From Microbacterium sp. cx-55 (GTDB taxonomy: Bacteria; Actinomycetota; Actinomycetes; Actinomycetales; Microbacteriaceae), in contig NZ_CP088261.1 in the NCBI RefSeq assembly GCF_021117345.1, positions 2,356,001 to 2,420,000 of the forward strand: 64,000 nucleotides of DNA, in the 5' to 3' direction. Of the stretch, positions 1-8,411 are shown piece by piece. Each line of letters starts with the position of its first letter. Position 1 is the stretch's first letter. Both the position numbers and the translations under genes were made by a program. The notes below the pieces were generated by a model. That model made no database searches. It saw nothing but the letters and a program-made list of their open reading frames with translations, and was not told the DNA's origin.

Positions 1-600
1 ACCGTCGAGCAGCGCGACCGTGTGCGCGAGCTCAGCCTCCGACGGCACGATCACGGGCTTCGCCGCACGGATGGGGGCGCTGTCGCGCCGCGCGGGAGCG
101 TCGGAGAAGAACACGTCGCCCGGCACCACGACGACAGCAACCCCGCGCTTCTCGATCGCCGTCCGCATTGCGATCTCGAGCACCCACGGCAGCTGCGACG
201 GATCGCCGACCATTTCGCTGTAGACGCTGCACTCGCGGAAGAGTTCCTGCGGATGCGTCTCTTGGAAGTAGCCGCTGCCGATCTCGGCCGAGGGGATGTG
301 CGAGGCGATCGCCAGCACGGGCACCCGCGAGCGCTGCGCGTCGAAGAGACCGTTGATGAAGTGCAGGTTGCCCGGTCCGCAACTGCCCGCGACGACCGCG
401 AGCTCGCCCGTGATCTCGGCCTCCCCCGCCGCGGCGAACGCGGCGGCTTCTTCGTGCCGCATGTGCAGCCACTCGATGCCGTCCTCCCGCCGAAGGGCGT
501 CGGTGAAGGCGTTCAGCGAGTCGCCGGGCAGACCCCAGACCCGTGTGACACCGGCGGAGCGAAGCGTGCGGACGAACAGTTCTGCGACGTTTTCGGCCAT
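1..600 (-). CDS. poxB: PoxB-type thiamine diphosphate enzyme, N-terminal part
   Basis: Two hundred codons are visible from ATG at 598-600; the rest lies beyond the left edge. The sequence opens [18 protein letters not shown] and continues with [23 protein letters not shown] (the conserved cofactor-activating Glu of ThDP enzymes) and [17 protein letters not shown]. This is the ThDP-binding PYR domain of pyruvate oxidase/pyruvate dehydrogenase (quinone), a peripheral membrane enzyme that oxidatively decarboxylates pyruvate to acetate. [13 protein letters not shown] resembles PoxB more than acetolactate synthase, but related pyruvate oxidases or decarboxylases cannot be excluded from this domain alone. 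The gene is alone here, with a 477-bp gap on its 5' side. Confidence 0.85.
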   Translation of the reverse strand, partial: MAENVAELFVRTLRSAGVTRVWGLPGDSLNAFTDALRREDGIEWLHMRHEEAAAFAAAGEAEITGELAVVAGSCGPGNLHFINGLFDAQRSRVPVLAIASHIPSAEIGSGYFQETHPQELFRECSVYSEMVGDPSQLPWVLEIAMRTAIEKRGVAVVVVPGDVFFSDAPARRDSAPIRAAKPVIVPSEAELAHTVALLDG

Positions 601-699
601 ACCCTCACGCTAACCGCGGGCGCCCGGTCATGGGAGGGATGGTGAGGACCGGGCGGGGCGACTATCGTCGCCGCCCGCATCCGGGCCGCGCCCGCCGAT

Positions 700-765
700 G
701 GCGCCCGTTTCCTGTCGTGGCGCCAGATTCCTGTCGCGGCGCCCGTTTCCTGTCGTGGCGCCAGA
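700..765. repeat. Two 28-bp direct repeats with palindromic core
   Basis: A 28-bp unit occurs identically at 700-727 and 738-765, separated by 10 bp. Each unit contains TTTCCTGTCGTGGCGCCAG. Partial copies follow in both orientations, including ATTCCTGTCGCGGCGCC between the units and GTGGCGCCGGAACAGGG near 771-787, so the block can fold into several alternative hairpins. Confidence 0.7.
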
Positions 766-860
766 AAATCGTGGCGCCGGAACAGGGAACTGTAGCCATC
801 GCGGTCGGGGCGAGAGAGCCGGTGTCTGCATCCGGGCCGTTCCCGGCTCGTTTCGCGGAC

Positions 861-917
861 GCGCTTGTTTTCGGCTGCCGCGCCACAGATCTGGCGCGCG
901 TCAGCAGGAAACAGGCG
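861..917. repeat. Imperfect palindrome related to the 59.8-kb element
   Basis: The centre reads CGCGCCACAGATCTGGCGCG, flanked by imperfect arms (TTGTTTTCGGCTG on the left, CAGCAGGAAACAGG on the right). The core and the arm logic match the 46-bp palindrome at 59811-59856, which suggests a dispersed family. Confidence 0.55.
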
Positions 918-1077
918 CGCGGTCCAATCGGGGCCCCGTGGATCGCTCCGCGCCGACGATGCGCGGAATCACGCGGATCCTCCGGACGGACGGGTCCACT
1001 CCCGCCCGGGTGGACCGGCGAGCAGCGCGATCCGCACTGATGAGATCGGATCACCGACCCGACCCGGAGGTGGTTCC

Positions 1078-1212
1078 ATGTTCGTCTTCGTCACGCTCAG
1101 CATCTTGATCGCCCTCGCCGCCGCCGCGGGCTCGGTGCACGCGGTCATCACCGACCGGCCGGCCGCACGGCGACACGTGGGCGACTACGACTCGCGCCGA
1201 CCGTCGCCGTGA
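1078..1212 (+). CDS. Small single-span membrane protein
   Basis: A 44-codon gene starts at ATG 1078-1080, preceded by GGAGG at 1066-1070, a well-placed ribosome binding site. The product has one hydrophobic N-terminal helix (MFVFVTLSILIALAAAAGSV) followed by a short basic, proline-containing tail (DRPAARRHVGDYDSRRPSP). I do not recognise the family. The strong RBS and codon choice support a real gene. It lies 107 bp before the HesB-like gene on the same strand. Confidence 0.55.
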   Translation: MFVFVTLSILIALAAAAGSVHAVITDRPAARRHVGDYDSRRPSP

Positions 1213-1319
1213 GCCGGACGCACGTGTGAATAACCTCCACATCGCCGTCTGAGGTTGATCCGGCCGCGGATTCTCGGAATCGTGGCCGGTCCGCAGTCAT
1301 CGATCGAAGGGAGAGCACC

Positions 1320-1598
1320 ATGCTCACACTTACCGACAACGCGGCCACGGCGGTCAAGACGATCTCGTCGCAGATCCCCACGGAAGGCGGCGGTCTGCGC
1401 ATTCGCGACACCGGCCCCGACACAGGCTTCGAACTCGCCCTCGCGACAACCCCCGAAACCGGCGACGCCGTCGTCGAAACCGACGGAGCCCGCGTCTTCG
1501 TCGACTCCTCGGCCAGCGACGCCCTCGGCGACCGTGTGCTCGACGCCGACATCAGCGAAGACGGCTCGGTGCGCTTCGCCCTCGGCGTGCGCGACTGA
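1320..1598 (+). CDS. HesB/IscA-like protein without cysteines
   Basis: A 92-residue protein with a purine-rich RBS (AAGGGAGAG) just before the ATG. The opening MLTLTDNAATAVKTISSQ, then GGGLRIRDTG and ETDGARVFVDSSASDALGDRVLDA, follows the HesB/IscA (Fe-S biosynthesis) fold. Classical A-type carriers bind iron or clusters with a Cys-x(n)-Cys-Gly-Cys set; this protein contains no cysteine, so cluster binding in the usual way is not possible. Such Cys-less HesB-like proteins are common in Actinobacteria and their role is unclear. It is monocistronic and followed by a strong hairpin. Confidence 0.75.
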   Translation: MLTLTDNAATAVKTISSQIPTEGGGLRIRDTGPDTGFELALATTPETGDAVVETDGARVFVDSSASDALGDRVLDADISEDGSVRFALGVRD

Positions 1599-1606
1599 GA
1601 CCCCGC

Positions 1607-1643
1607 GCGAAGGGCCCGGAGACTCGTTCTTCGGGCCCTTCGC
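1607..1643 (+). terminator. Hairpin after the HesB-like gene
   Basis: Arms GCGAAGGGCCCG (1607-1618) and CGGGCCCTTCGC (1632-1643) form a perfect 12-bp stem starting 8 bp after the stop codon. There is no U-tract on the plus strand, so termination may be weak or Rho-assisted. Confidence 0.6.
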
Positions 1644-1705
1644 CATGTGCGGATGCGGGCGTCGCGCGGGCGCGGGCGCGGACGTCGTGAGGGTCGGATG
1701 CGGAC

Positions 1706-1755
1706 GCGGGCGTCGTGCGGGCGTCGTCGGGATGCGGGCGTCGTGCGGGCGTCGT
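1706..1755. repeat. 22-bp direct repeat, 28-bp period
   Basis: A 22-bp unit beginning GCGGGCGTCGTGCGGGCG occurs at 1706-1727 and 1734-1755, within a wider degenerate run of GCGGGCGTCG-type words from about 1651 to 1760. It lies between the HesB-like gene and the 3' end of dnaE2, so it separates convergent genes. Confidence 0.6.
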
Positions 1756-1782
1756 GGCGCCGCGCGCTCCCGCATCCGCTGC

Positions 1783-4700
1783 TCATCGGAAATCGCGGGA
1801 CTGGTGCTGCACCCCCACCCGCAGGTCTTCGAACCCGTCGGCGACGAGGTTCGTCACCCCCTCGACGGATCGCTCCAGCATCCCTCGCACGATCAACGCC
1901 GGGGCATCCCGCACGAGTCGCCGGTGCCGGTTCCACACCCCGACCGAGCAGATGACGTTCACGAGGCCGTGCTCGTCTTCCAGGTTGATGAACGTGATCC
2001 CGGATGCGGTCGCCGGCCGCTGCCGGTGCGTGACGAGACCCGCGACCTCCACCCGACGCCCCGTCTCGTGCGTCCGCAGCCCCCGCGAGGTGAGCACCCC
2101 GCGGGCATCCAGTGCGGGGCGGAAGTGCGCCATCGGATGGTCGTCGGTGGAGATTCCCGTCGCCCACAGGTCGGACGCGAGCAACTCGTAGCTGGACGGG
2201 TCGGGAAACAGCGGCGGCTGCACGGAGATGAACGATCCGGGCAGATACACCACGCGGTCCTGCGCGGCCGAGCCCGCCAACCAGATGGCTTCGCGCCGCG
2301 TGTGGCCGAAGCATCCGAAGGCTCCCGCCGTCGCGAGCGCCTCGAGCTGGGCGACGGTCAGGTCGGCACGGCGTACGACGTCGTGCATGTCACGGTAGGC
2401 GCCCTCGCGTTGCCGCTCCGCGACGATGCGCGCCGCGACCGCCGCCCCGATGCCCTTCACCGCCGCGAGCCCGAGGCGCACCGCGAAGCCGCCGTCGCGG
2501 CGATGCGCCGCCGACTCGTCGGGCGCCGCCGGATCGAAGTCCCGCACCGGCGGTTGCTCCCCCCGGCACGAATCGAGCCCCGTCGCTGCCGCGGAGTCAC
2601 CGATCGTCTCGAGGGTCGCCTCTGCGCCGGAGAGCTGCAGGTCGGGCCGGCGCACCTCGACGCCGTGCCGTCGCGCGTCGGCCACAAGGGTCGCGGGCGA
2701 GTAGAAGCCCATGGGCTGCGCCCGGAGAAGGCCGGCGAGGAACGCACCGGGGTAATGCAGCTTGATCCACGAGCTGGCGTAGACGAGCAGCCCAAACGAG
2801 AGCGAATGGGACTCCGCGAACCCGAAGTTCGCGAACGCCTGGATCTTGCGGTAGATCGCGTCGGCGTCTTCTCCGACGATCCCGTGCCGGCTCATCCCCG
2901 CGTACAGCTTGTCGCGGAGGGACTCGATACGCTCCTGCCCCCGCTTGGACCCCATCGCGCGGCGCATGAGGTCGGCGTCCTCGCCGGAGAGGTCTCCGAC
3001 CACCATCGCCATCTGCATCAACTGCTCCTGGAAGATCGGGATGCCGTGCGTGCGCTCCAGCACCGGCTTCAGATCCGGATGCGGATACGTCGTCTTCTCG
3101 AGCCCCAGCTTGCGGCGCACGAACGGATGCACCGCGCCCCCCTGAATCGGACCGGGACGGATGAGCGCGATCTCGATCACGAGGTCATAGAACCGCCGCG
3201 GCTGCAGCCGGGGCAGCAGACCCATCTGCGCCCGGGACTCCACCTGGAAGACACCGATCGAATCCGCCCGGCAGAGCATGTCGTAGACGGCCGCTTCGTC
3301 TTTCGGGAGCGAGCGGAGCTCCCACTCCTCGCCGGTGGTGTCACGGATCAGGTCGAAGCAGTACTGCAGGGCAGACAGCATCCCGAGTCCGAGCAGATCG
3401 AACTTCACGAGCCCCATCCAAGCGGCATCATCTTTGTCCCACTGGATGACGGTGCGCCCCGGCATGCGGGCGTGCTCGATGGGGGCCACCTCGCCGACCG
3501 GTCGCTCGGTCAGCACCATTCCCCCCGAGTGGATGCCGAGATGCCGCGGCGCTTTCAACAGCTCGGTCGCGTACGCGATGACCTGGTCGGGGATGTCATG
3601 GTCGGGCGCGCTGTCGAGCGATGCCCCCCAGCGTTCGACCTGCTTCGACCAGGCGTCCTGCTGCCCGGGCGAGTACCCGAGCGCACGCGCCATGTCGCGG
3701 ATCGCGTTCTTCGGCCGGTACTGGATGACGTTCGCGACCTGCGCCGCCCGATCGCGCCCGTAAGTCGTGTACACCCACTGGATGATCTCTTCGCGGCGGT
3801 CGGAATCGAAGTCGACATCGATGTCGGGCTCTTCTTCACGCAGGCTCGACAAGAACCGTTCGAACGGCAGGTTGTAGTAGATCGCGTCGACCGCCGTGAT
3901 GCCCAGCAGGTAGCAGATGGCACTGTTGGCCGCGGATCCTCGCCCCTGGCACAGGATGCCGCGGGTCTTCGCCTCTTGGACGATGCCGTAGACGATGAGG
4001 AAGTACCCGGGGAAGTCCTTCATCTCGATCACGTCGAGCTCGCGGGAGATGCGCTCACGCTGACTCGTCGTGAGATCGGGATAGGTGGCGGGCACGGCAT
4101 CCCACACCAGTTTTCGCAGCCAGGTCATCGGCGTGTGCCCCTCCGGAACCGGCAGCTTCGGCAGCGCGGGCGTCGCCTTGCGGAGCGGAAAGGCGAGCTC
4201 GTCGGCGAGGGTCACCGTGCGCGCCACAGCACCCGGGTAGCGCGCGAACCGGGCCGCCATCTCGGCGCCCGAACGGAGGAACGCGCCGCCGTGCGCGGGC
4301 ATCCACCCGTCGAGCTCGTCCATGCTGCGGTTGGCCCGCACCGCCGCGATGGCGGCGGCCAGCAGCCTCCGTTCGGGCACGGCGTAGTGCACGTTGCCGG
4401 TCGCGAGTAGCGGCAGTCCGCGCTTCGCGGCAAGGCCCGCGAGGATGTCGTTCGTCTCGGTGTCGCGCGGATCGCCGTGGTCGATGAGTTCGACATGCAC
4501 CGCATCCGCCCCGAACAGGTCGACGAGCAGATCGAGTTCGTGTGCCGCCGCCGCGGGTCCGCCGGCGGCGAGCGCCTGACGGACTCCGCCCTTACGACAT
4601 CCGGTGAGCACCGCCCAGTGCGGGTCGCGAGGGCCCCCGGCCTGCTCGGCGAGCTCAGCAAGGTCGTAGACCGGACGCCCCTTCTCCGCCCCGCGCAGCT

Positions 4701-5187
4701 GTGCGTGCGTCAACGCGCCGGCCAGGCGGTGATAGCCCTCCTGCTGCCGTGCGAGCACGACCAGGTGACGCCCGATCGGGTCGGGCTGCCCCTTCTGCGG
4801 CGCGGGGAGTTCGAGCGAGAGCTCGGCGCCGAACACGGTCTGCACGCGCCGTTCCTCGGCCGCTTCTGCGAACCGGACGATGCCGTAGAACCCGTCGTGG
4901 TCTGTGACTGCGAGCGCGTGCAGGCCCAGTTTCTCGGCCTGTTCCACGAGCTCTTCGGGAGAGGACGCCCCGTCGAGGAACGAGTACGACGAATGCGCGT
5001 GCAGTTCGGCGTACGGAACCACCTGTTCGGGGCGCTCGATCGGCGGCGGCACATAGGCCCCTCGTTTGTGGGACCAGGCCGGGCTGTCGCCGCCATCCGC
5101 CCCCGCGGGAGCTCCGCGAGGCCGACGGGTGTCGCTCAGGGCGCGCTCGAGTTCGGACCACGAGATCGGGGGGTTCTGCCATCCCAC
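1783..5187 (-). CDS. dnaE2: Error-prone DNA polymerase DnaE2
   Basis: The 1134-residue protein is a C-family polymerase subunit with an N-terminal PHP domain (YAELHAHSSYSFLDGASS, AVTDHDGFYG) and polymerase-domain motifs including CQGRGSAANS and PDIDVDFDSDRREEII, which carries catalytic aspartates. A late GLAAVKGIGAAVAARI segment is the helix-hairpin-helix, followed by an OB fold. Length, and position behind imuB, fit DnaE2 (about 1080 residues) rather than replicative DnaE1. The start is GTG at 5187, with AGAGGA upstream; the nearby ATG is out of frame. DnaE2 performs translesion synthesis in the mycobacterial-type mutasome with ImuA' and ImuB. It lies 61 bp after imuB and is probably cotranscribed from the LexA-controlled promoter at 7.7 kb. 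Confidence 0.95.
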   Translation of the reverse strand: MGWQNPPISWSELERALSDTRRPRGAPAGADGGDSPAWSHKRGAYVPPPIERPEQVVPYAELHAHSSYSFLDGASSPEELVEQAEKLGLHALAVTDHDGFYGIVRFAEAAEERRVQTVFGAELSLELPAPQKGQPDPIGRHLVVLARQQEGYHRLAGALTHAQLRGAEKGRPVYDLAELAEQAGGPRDPHWAVLTGCRKGGVRQALAAGGPAAAAHELDLLVDLFGADAVHVELIDHGDPRDTETNDILAGLAAKRGLPLLATGNVHYAVPERRLLAAAIAAVRANRSMDELDGWMPAHGGAFLRSGAEMAARFARYPGAVARTVTLADELAFPLRKATPALPKLPVPEGHTPMTWLRKLVWDAVPATYPDLTTSQRERISRELDVIEMKDFPGYFLIVYGIVQEAKTRGILCQGRGSAANSAICYLLGITAVDAIYYNLPFERFLSSLREEEPDIDVDFDSDRREEIIQWVYTTYGRDRAAQVANVIQYRPKNAIRDMARALGYSPGQQDAWSKQVERWGASLDSAPDHDIPDQVIAYATELLKAPRHLGIHSGGMVLTERPVGEVAPIEHARMPGRTVIQWDKDDAAWMGLVKFDLLGLGMLSALQYCFDLIRDTTGEEWELRSLPKDEAAVYDMLCRADSIGVFQVESRAQMGLLPRLQPRRFYDLVIEIALIRPGPIQGGAVHPFVRRKLGLEKTTYPHPDLKPVLERTHGIPIFQEQLMQMAMVVGDLSGEDADLMRRAMGSKRGQERIESLRDKLYAGMSRHGIVGEDADAIYRKIQAFANFGFAESHSLSFGLLVYASSWIKLHYPGAFLAGLLRAQPMGFYSPATLVADARRHGVEVRRPDLQLSGAEATLETIGDSAAATGLDSCRGEQPPVRDFDPAAPDESAAHRRDGGFAVRLGLAAVKGIGAAVAARIVAERQREGAYRDMHDVVRRADLTVAQLEALATAGAFGCFGHTRREAIWLAGSAAQDRVVYLPGSFISVQPPLFPDPSSYELLASDLWATGISTDDHPMAHFRPALDARGVLTSRGLRTHETGRRVEVAGLVTHRQRPATASGITFINLEDEHGLVNVICSVGVWNRHRRLVRDAPALIVRGMLERSVEGVTNLVADGFEDLRVGVQHQSRDFR

Positions 5188-5248
5188 GGGTCGGTCCTCT
5201 CTGGGGTGTTCGGTCTTGCGGCGGACTCACGCCCGCCTCGGATGCGGA

Positions 5249-7000
5249 TCAGTCGTACTTCGCCTCGGCGCTCCACCCCGCTTCTTCGTGCACGAGCAGC
5301 CACGCCTCTTGGGCGGCGTCGACGACCTGGAACCGGTGTGCGACGCGGCGGCGCACCGCATCCCACTCCCGCTCGATGACCGGCCACGGCCCCGCCCACG
5401 AGAGCACCCCGCGCCGGGCACCCTCGACGGCGATCGCGGCGGGTGGCGCCGACAACACACCGCGGGCATCGACCGACACGCGCTCGCCCCGCGCGTCTCG
5501 CACGTCGGCCGGGCGCGGCTGGGCGTACACGGTCGTGGGCAGCGGCGAGGGAAGCGACCCCGGCCACGGGCGGGACGGATCACGCGCCGTCGTCGCCCGG
5601 TCTCCCCACGGCACGAGCACCTGGCGTTCCTCGAGCCAGCGCCCGCCGCCGACGACCGGCGTCACGACCCCACGATGCCCGAGAATCGCCTGCACGCGCG
5701 AGAGGGCGTGGTGCACCTTCTCGCGTTCCCCCGCCCCGAACAGCCCGGCGACGTGATGAGCCGCGTCATCGACCGCCTCGGGAGCGATCCGCACGCGAGT
5801 CACACCGCTCCGGAACTGCTGTTCCTCGGCCAGCTGCCAGCGCACCCGGTCGATTACCGCGGGCGCATCGAACGTGCCCGGATGCAGCCATACCCGCTCG
5901 CTGCGTTCGCCGCGGTCGCCGCGCAACTCGACGCGCAGCTCGGTGCAGACCAGGCGCTCGGCGTCGAGGCGGGCGATGAACTCCTCGGCCGCTACACGCA
6001 TGCCGAACGCCGCCTGTTCGGCGATCTCGACGGGCGGATCGAACGCGACCTCGCGATGCAACTCGGGCGGCGGCACTCGCGGCTCCACCGGCCGGGAGTC
6101 TCCCCCCGCCGCCATCGACTGCAGGTGCACGCCGCGCTCGCCCAGCCGCTCGCGCACCCGGTCGGCCTCAAGCGCGGCGAACGCCCCCAGCGTGTGCACG
6201 CCCAGCCGCGAGAGCAGGTGCGTCAGATCGCCCGCGATCGACGCGCCGGATGCGGCATCGACGAGCGCCGCGACCGGCAGCGGCGCGAGGAAGTCTGCGG
6301 CACGACCCGCCTGCACCACCCGGATCGGATCATCGACACGGGTCGCCGCCCGCGCCGCCTGCTCGGCCGTGAACGGACCGTCGGCGACCCCGACCCGCAC
6401 ATCGCCGATGCCCTGCGCGAGCAGCGCCGCCCGGAGCGTGTCGGCCGCCGCCGACTCGCCGCCGTAGTACCGGGCGGGCCCCCGGGCGCGAAGGGCGCAG
6501 AGCCCGGGACGAATCACCTGCACGTTCGGGGCGAGCTGCTCGATCGCGGCGACCAACGGCGAGAAGACCCGGTGGTCGCGCGCCGCATCGGCCGTCACGA
6601 TCTCGAGCCGCGGGCAGTGCGCCTGCGCGTCACGCCGGCGCTGCCCCCGCCGCACCCCTTCGGCACGGGCCGCCGACGAACACGCCACGACCAGGTTCTT
6701 CTCGACCACCGCGATCGGCAGATCATCGTCCGCGCCGCTGAGGTGATGCGCCTCGGGCGTTGCTGCGCCGGACGTCACGCTGCCGGGCGTCACGGTGCCG
6801 GGCGTCACGGTGCCGGGCACCGCCGCTCCCACCGCTGCCCTGCCAGCGGGCATCGCCGGCTCCGACTCTGCCGCCTCGGGCTCCGCCGCACCAAGGGCCG
6901 CCTCGCGCGTCGCCGCACCAACGGCGGCACGCTCACGGCGCACCGCCACGACCGGCCAGTCGGGGATCCAGAGCACGAGACTGCGGATGGGTTCGGCCAT
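5249..7000 (-). CDS. imuB: ImuB, catalytically inactive Y-family polymerase homologue
   Basis: The 583-residue product starts at ATG 7000 and opens RSLVLWIPDWPVVAV, the ImuB replacement for the acidic metal-binding motif of active Y-family polymerases. It continues with VVACSSAARAEGVRRGQRRR. ImuB is the hub that links DnaE2 to the beta clamp and ImuA'. Residues about 23-92 are an Ala/Pro/Thr-rich insertion not expected in the family; it includes a PGTVT repeat encoded by a 15-bp minisatellite. The start is one base after the imuA' stop, so the genes are translationally close. I chose this ATG because an upstream in-frame extension would run through imuA'. Confidence 0.9.
   Translation of the reverse strand: MAEPIRSLVLWIPDWPVVAVRRERAAVGAATREAALGAAEPEAAESEPAMPAGRAAVGAAVPGTVTPGTVTPGSVTSGAATPEAHHLSGADDDLPIAVVEKNLVVACSSAARAEGVRRGQRRRDAQAHCPRLEIVTADAARDHRVFSPLVAAIEQLAPNVQVIRPGLCALRARGPARYYGGESAAADTLRAALLAQGIGDVRVGVADGPFTAEQAARAATRVDDPIRVVQAGRAADFLAPLPVAALVDAASGASIAGDLTHLLSRLGVHTLGAFAALEADRVRERLGERGVHLQSMAAGGDSRPVEPRVPPPELHREVAFDPPVEIAEQAAFGMRVAAEEFIARLDAERLVCTELRVELRGDRGERSERVWLHPGTFDAPAVIDRVRWQLAEEQQFRSGVTRVRIAPEAVDDAAHHVAGLFGAGEREKVHHALSRVQAILGHRGVVTPVVGGGRWLEERQVLVPWGDRATTARDPSRPWPGSLPSPLPTTVYAQPRPADVRDARGERVSVDARGVLSAPPAAIAVEGARRGVLSWAGPWPVIEREWDAVRRRVAHRFQVVDAAQEAWLLVHEEAGWSAEAKYD
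6781..6820. repeat. 15-bp minisatellite inside imuB
   Basis: The unit TGCCGGGCGTCACGG is repeated at 6781-6795 and 6796-6810, with a partial third copy to 6820 and a degenerate copy just before. It is in frame and encodes PGTVT on the minus strand, so copy-number changes would alter the protein length without a frameshift. Confidence 0.7.
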
Positions 7001-7001
7001 C

Positions 7002-7703
7002 TCACCCCACCGCCCGCATCGGAAGGGGCACGGCCATCGGCGCGCCGAGCGGAGCCGCCATCGGGGCGAGCGCCCCCTCGCGGTCGGGCAGCAGCATCCG
7101 CGCCCGACGCGGCACCGGCGAGCGCCGCGACAGCACCGAGACGGTGACGGCACGTGACGTGAGGTAACCGTGTCCGTCGCCGAGTCCGCTCCACTCCGGC
7201 TCACCGATCTGCAGCGAGGCCTCGGCCTGCGGCCAGACCCCCTGCACGAGCAGCGTCGCCCCGCGATCGCGAAGACGTGCCATGAACCGCGAGGCCTCGG
7301 CATCCGACACCCGCCCGCCCGGACGCACCGCCACGACCGGCATCACCTCGGCGAGGGTCGCGGCGACGCTCAGCCATCGGGGACCGGGGTCGGGAACCAG
7401 CACGAGCCGCTCGAGCGCGACACCGAGCGAGGCGGCCGCCTCGGCGCCGAGCTCGGGCATGCCGATCGCCGCACACCAGGAACCCTCGCGCGAAGGACGC
7501 GCCATCAACGACAGCAACAGCGATGACGACGGAGAGACGGAATAGGCGGCACCGGCGCGAAGCCCCCCACCGGGAAGGAGCGCGGCGAGCGACGGATGCG
7601 TCGGCAGCACCGCCGCATCCATGCGCAGACCCTGCACGCGCTCGAGCTGCGCGCGGAGTCGGCGGACCTCGCCGACAGCGTCTTCTCGCACGATCACCTT
7701 CAC
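7002..7703 (-). CDS. imuA': ImuA' RecA-like mutasome protein
   Basis: This 233-residue protein starts at GTG 7703 (MKVIVREDAVGEVRRLRAQL). It has the ImuA/SulA-like layout: a short N-terminal helix, then LLPGGGLRAGAAYSVSPSSSLLLSLMA in the place of the RecA Walker region, but with no intact GKT loop, then strand-helix repeats. ImuA' associates with ImuB in SOS mutagenesis. It is the first gene of an imuA'-imuB-dnaE2 operon; a LexA operator ends 11 bp upstream of its start codon. Confidence 0.85.
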   Translation of the reverse strand: MKVIVREDAVGEVRRLRAQLERVQGLRMDAAVLPTHPSLAALLPGGGLRAGAAYSVSPSSSLLLSLMARPSREGSWCAAIGMPELGAEAAASLGVALERLVLVPDPGPRWLSVAATLAEVMPVVAVRPGGRVSDAEASRFMARLRDRGATLLVQGVWPQAEASLQIGEPEWSGLGDGHGYLTSRAVTVSVLSRRSPVPRRARMLLPDREGALAPMAAPLGAPMAVPLPMRAVG

Positions 7704-7713
7704 TCCGACAGGC

Positions 7714-7729
7714 TAGAACGGATGTTCTA
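7714..7729 (-). promoter_or_regulatory. LexA operator (SOS box)
   Basis: TAGAACGGATGTTCTA is a perfect palindrome with the actinobacterial LexA core GAAC-N4-GTTC. It sits immediately upstream of imuA', so the mutasome operon should be repressed by LexA and induced by DNA damage. This is inferred from the motif and matches the regulation known for imuA'/imuB/dnaE2 in mycobacteria. Confidence 0.9.
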
Positions 7730-7790
7730 ACTATTCAACGTCGGATTCGAAGATACGATCGACCACCGACATCGCGTCGGCGCGCCCAGG

Positions 7791-8351
7791 TCAGCCGGCG
7801 AGTTCTGCCGTCGTGCGGATGCGGGCGAACCCACCCTGCTGCAACACCAGGGCGGTATCGGCCATCAGCTCGGCCGCCGAACGGGTCACGGTGCCGAGAC
7901 CGGAGATCTCGGCGGAGAGATCGAAGGTGCGCGTCGCGTCGAGCACCACGGTCGTGTCGTAGCCGAGGTTTCCCGCCATCCGCGCCGTCGTCTCCACGCA
8001 CATGTTGGTCTGGATGCCGCACACCACAACCTCGTCGATCGCCTGCGCGGTGAGCCACGCGTGCAGATCCTGATCACCGTAGAACGCCGAGTTCACGGCC
8101 TTCGAGATGCGGAGGGCCGCCGGTGCGGCCGCAACTGCGTCGACGAGCGCATTGCCCGGAGAATCCGGATGCAGCGGCGAGCCCGGTGACACGGAATCGT
8201 GACGCACGATCACGATCGGTTCGTCGTTCGCGGTCCACGCGGCGATCAGTGCGGCGACGTTCGCCTCGCATGCCGGGTTCGCGGTCGGTCCCCAGAACGT
8301 CAGGTCGTCGAAGCCGCGCTGCATGTCGATCACCAGGAGAGCTCGAGTCAT
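7791..8351 (-). CDS. Isochorismatase-family cysteine hydrolase
   Basis: A 186-residue protein with the complete catalytic triad of the isochorismatase/nicotinamidase family: Asp9 in LLVIDMQRGF, Lys84 in RISKAVNSAFYG, and Cys118 in VVCGIQTNMCVETTAR. The family hydrolyses amides or vinyl ethers such as nicotinamide or isochorismate. The active-site Cys context and the cis-peptide GIQT resemble the general cysteine hydrolases rather than true nicotinamidases, so the substrate is not assigned. It is a single gene between the mutasome and the HNH gene. Confidence 0.85.
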   Translation of the reverse strand: MTRALLVIDMQRGFDDLTFWGPTANPACEANVAALIAAWTANDEPIVIVRHDSVSPGSPLHPDSPGNALVDAVAAAPAALRISKAVNSAFYGDQDLHAWLTAQAIDEVVVCGIQTNMCVETTARMAGNLGYDTTVVLDATRTFDLSAEISGLGTVTRSAAELMADTALVLQQGGFARIRTTAELAG

Positions 8352-8411
8352 GAGCCCATCCCATCACGCCGCTCCGACCCCGGCGCCGCTCCCCCGGGAT
8401 TCACTTGCGGG

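Larger units (their letters stand above)
601..1077. other. Repeat-rich intergenic region
   Basis: This 477-bp stretch has no convincing gene. From about 690 to 920 it holds short palindromic and direct repeats around the core GTGGCGCCA and around GCGCCACAGATCTGGCGC (listed separately). The remainder is unremarkable GC-rich sequence. The promoter of the PoxB-type gene should lie just above 600, but I cannot place it. Confidence 0.6.

Noticed and set aside
700..765. Possible CRISPR-like direct repeats
   Set aside because: Only two copies, a 10-bp gap, self-complementary units and no cas gene.
1255..4410. Long plus-strand open frame opposite dnaE2
   Set aside because: It is a GC-rich antisense shadow of the well-supported DnaE2 coding sequence, with Arg/Pro/Val-biased content and no domain or RBS.
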